64,000 nt of DNA from JAEUIE01 sp046350055 (GTDB taxonomy: Bacteria > Planctomycetota > Planctomycetia > Gemmatales > HRBIN36). The stretch is from NCBI GenBank assembly GCA_046350055.1, contig JAXMBC010000001.1, positions 806,001 to 870,000 of the forward strand, read 5' to 3'. Under the pieces are notes generated by a model. It was not told where the DNA came from and searched no databases. It saw nothing but the letters and a program-made list of their open reading frames with translations. Positions 62,060-64,000 of this stretch are shown in pieces. The stretch's first letter is position 1; each line of letters begins with the position of its first letter. The position numbers and the translations under genes were made by a program.

Positions 62060-64000
62060 ATGAACCGCACAACCTCGCGTACCCGCTGGCGCCTCGCTTT
62101 GACTAGCACGCTGAGCCTGTCCCTCGTTCCGGTCGTCGTGGGCCAGGAGGTGGTGCCCGCCTCGTTCCTGCCACCCGCCAAACCCGCTTCGTTGTTGAAG
62201 AAGCAGGGGGCCACCCAGCCGCCCCAGCCCTTCGGCGCTGGCAATGAACAGCCTACCCCCTCGCCTTCGGAATCGAATGTTGGTGGTGGCGCACCCGATC
62301 TGTTGAGCGGCTTCGGCAGTCGACGTGCCCAGGAAGCACAAACCGCCAGCCCCGGTACCAATGCGGTCTCGGGTAGCAGCGAATCGGGAAGCAACAAGGC
62401 CAGCACGGATGTCGGCGACTTTCTGGCCAAGTCTGAAGAAGCTCTTGGATTTGAAGTACAGCGTCGTTCACCCATCATCAGTGATCCCAGTATCCGTGGG
62501 TACCGGGCTGGCCAGATCACCACCTATCTCGACGGTGGCTGGGCTTATCCCGCCCGTATCGATCTGGATACCATTGTCAGCAAGATTGACTCTGCGAACA
62601 TTCGCGATGTCGTCGTGATCAAAGGCCCTTATTCGGTACGTTACGGCTCCGGTTTCAGCTTCCTCGATATCGCTACGAATGCACCGCCTCGCTATGACTG
62701 TGCTTTTGAGAATCATGGGCAGATCATTTCCGGGTTCAAATCGAATGGCCAACAGCTGCGCGAACGAGGCGATTTCTTTGGTGGCAACTCTGATTTCGGA
62801 TATCGACTGGGTTATACCCTGGGTGTCGGCAACGACTATACCGTACCGCAGGACATCATCGGACCTCCTCCATTCAATACCAACTTCGGCAATCTCGTCC
62901 CCGCCAGCTATAACTCGCAAAGCATCGACTACGCCTTCGGCTTCGACCTCTCCGAGAACAGCACCCTGTCGCTCTATGGCATGAATCTCGTGCAGCGCAA
63001 TGTCGAACTGCCCGGATTCCCGTTCGACTTCCGCCGTCTGCAGAGTGACAATTTCACCGTCAGACACGAACTGCGTAACCAGACCTGGTTTGACAAACTG
63101 ACTACCGATGCCTGGTACAACTATACCCAGTTCACCGGCGACAACGGCATTCAGGCCAATCCCAATTACAATCCCGGCCCGGGTTCAGAGGGAGGCGGCA
63201 GTCCGATCATTCCTCTCCCCGGTTACAGCAAACGTGGCTGGACGTACAACCCTCTCACTACCCGTGAGTTCGGTGACGAAGGGTTCTTCCCCGGCCTGGC
63301 CATTGCTGTCAGCGGCCAGACCATGACGACCGGTGTCCGCCAGATGATGAGTTGGGGCAACACCAAGGACATTGAGTTCATGGTCGGTTGGGATCTACGC
63401 TATCTCTCGCAGCGCAATGATGAGTATGACTTCTTCACAGCTAACACCGGAGCAGGTGGACTGGGCTTTACCAACTACCCGGTCCCCCGTTCGCATAATC
63501 TGGCTCGGGGCATCTTCAGCGATACGACGATGAACGTCTCCGATCGCTTCGTCGTGAAGATGGGCGGTCGACTTGATGTCGTCAATACCGACATCGATTC
63601 CTTCGATCAGGGGCTGACAGAAAACCAGATTCGCCAGGCGCTCGATAACCAGGCGTTCAATCGCGAGTTCGTACTGTGGAATGGGTACATCAGTTCCGAG
63701 TACAAGCTCTCCAAAGAACTCTCCGTACTGAGCGGGTTGGGTACCGGACAGCGTCCCGGCACACTCACTGAACTGTATGGCATCAGCCCCTACTCTGCCC
63801 AGTTCCAGCGATCACTCCACTTTTTCCGAGGCAACCCGGGACTGGCCCCGGAACAGCTCTTCCAGGCTGATGCCGGCTTTCGCACCGATGGCGAATGGTT
63901 CCGCGCCGGTGTTACAGGCTATGTATCCTGGGTGCGCAACTATATTACTGTGCAGCCCGATTATAACAGCCTGCCTCCGGAAGTGTATCAACTCACCGGG
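62060..64000 (+). CDS. TonB-dependent outer-membrane receptor (N-terminal part, cut by window edge)
   Basis: ATG 62060 (or 62054) opens a frame that stays open to the window end, about 647 residues. A signal peptide ('RWRLALTSTLSLSLVPVVVG') and a Pro/Ser-rich linker precede a plug domain ('SPIISDPSIRGYRAGQITTYLDG', 'IDSANIRDVVVIKGPYSVRYGSG'). Beta-barrel strands follow with aromatic ends ('RLGYTLGVGNDYT', 'LSLYGMNLVQRNVELP', 'FFRGNPGLAPEQLFQADAGF'). It should import a bulky or scarce substrate using TonB energy; the substrate is unknown. The 260 bases before it show no recognisable site. Confidence 0.85.
   Translation, partial: MNRTTSRTRWRLALTSTLSLSLVPVVVGQEVVPASFLPPAKPASLLKKQGATQPPQPFGAGNEQPTPSPSESNVGGGAPDLLSGFGSRRAQEAQTASPGTNAVSGSSESGSNKASTDVGDFLAKSEEALGFEVQRRSPIISDPSIRGYRAGQITTYLDGGWAYPARIDLDTIVSKIDSANIRDVVVIKGPYSVRYGSGFSFLDIATNAPPRYDCAFENHGQIISGFKSNGQQLRERGDFFGGNSDFGYRLGYTLGVGNDYTVPQDIIGPPPFNTNFGNLVPASYNSQSIDYAFGFDLSENSTLSLYGMNLVQRNVELPGFPFDFRRLQSDNFTVRHELRNQTWFDKLTTDAWYNYTQFTGDNGIQANPNYNPGPGSEGGGSPIIPLPGYSKRGWTYNPLTTREFGDEGFFPGLAIAVSGQTMTTGVRQMMSWGNTKDIEFMVGWDLRYLSQRNDEYDFFTANTGAGGLGFTNYPVPRSHNLARGIFSDTTMNVSDRFVVKMGGRLDVVNTDIDSFDQGLTENQIRQALDNQAFNREFVLWNGYISSEYKLSKELSVLSGLGTGQRPGTLTELYGISPYSAQFQRSLHFFRGNPGLAPEQLFQADAGFRTDGEWFRAGVTGYVSWVRNYITVQPDYNSLPPEVYQLTG

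Noticed and set aside
1..64000. CRISPR array or complete insertion sequence
   Set aside because: No regularly spaced direct repeats and no transposase-like protein were seen in any frame; the repeats found are short palindromes or short tandem units.

Overview
The window looks like a chromosomal segment of a planctomycete (phylum Planctomycetota, probably near the Gemmataceae). The evidence is a large secreted dehydrogenase ending in a PVC-type CxxCH haem domain, a HYExAFE-family protein, several Hanks-type Ser/Thr kinases including one with two kinase domains, and many secreted TPR or hypothetical proteins of planctomycete style. Base composition is moderately G+C-rich. An LpxL/HtrB-like acyltransferase, ABC polysaccharide exporters, a TonB-dependent receptor and a TssA-like protein all point to a diderm envelope.

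Layout. (1) 1-2.5 kb: the N-terminal part of a membrane sensor protein, then an alpha/beta hydrolase that lacks the nucleophile serine and lies behind a consensus sigma-54 promoter. (2) 2.5-14.7 kb: a minus-strand surface-polysaccharide locus with tightly overlapping genes: four GT4 and one GT2 glycosyltransferases, two methyltransferases, an EEP hydrolase, a Wzt/Wzm ABC exporter pair and an O-antigen ligase/polymerase. (3) 14.9-21.5 kb: a membrane-fusion protein, a kinase / polyprenyl-phosphate glycosyltransferase / DUF2304 / acyltransferase / DUF420 run, and a CrcB fluoride channel. (4) 21.5-28.7 kb: a second polysaccharide module with a GT2 protein, a methyltransferase-GT2 fusion and a second Wzt/Wzm pair. 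(5) 29-45 kb: housekeeping and mixed genes: HYExAFE, panB, a LarA-like protein, folC, tRNA-Lys, tRNA-Ser, the PVC cytochrome, an M50 protease, xylA, an A+T-rich TIR gene, a truncated cytochrome peroxidase next to two palindromic elements, and a CHAD protein. (6) 45.5-64 kb: a probable selenoprotein, an RRM protein, a TlpA-like thioredoxin, a phosphodiesterase, a possible caspase-fold protein, a VOC/AraC pair, secreted TPR proteins, TssA divergent from a 1749-residue dual kinase, and a TonB-dependent receptor running off the end.

The strongest unexpected signal is at 45530-46084. A peroxiredoxin-like gene is interrupted by a single in-frame UGA at the position of the first redox cysteine (UxxC). 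A short hairpin with a G-rich loop lies 21 nt downstream, as expected for a bacterial SECIS. A gene caller that treats UGA as stop would report only a headless fragment starting at 45683.

Other unusual layers are several families of intergenic palindromes and short dispersed repeats, some of which supply stop codons or lie in frame inside genes. Two complete ABC polysaccharide exporters lie within about 17 kb of each other. All functional calls come from reading motifs by eye; no database search was run.
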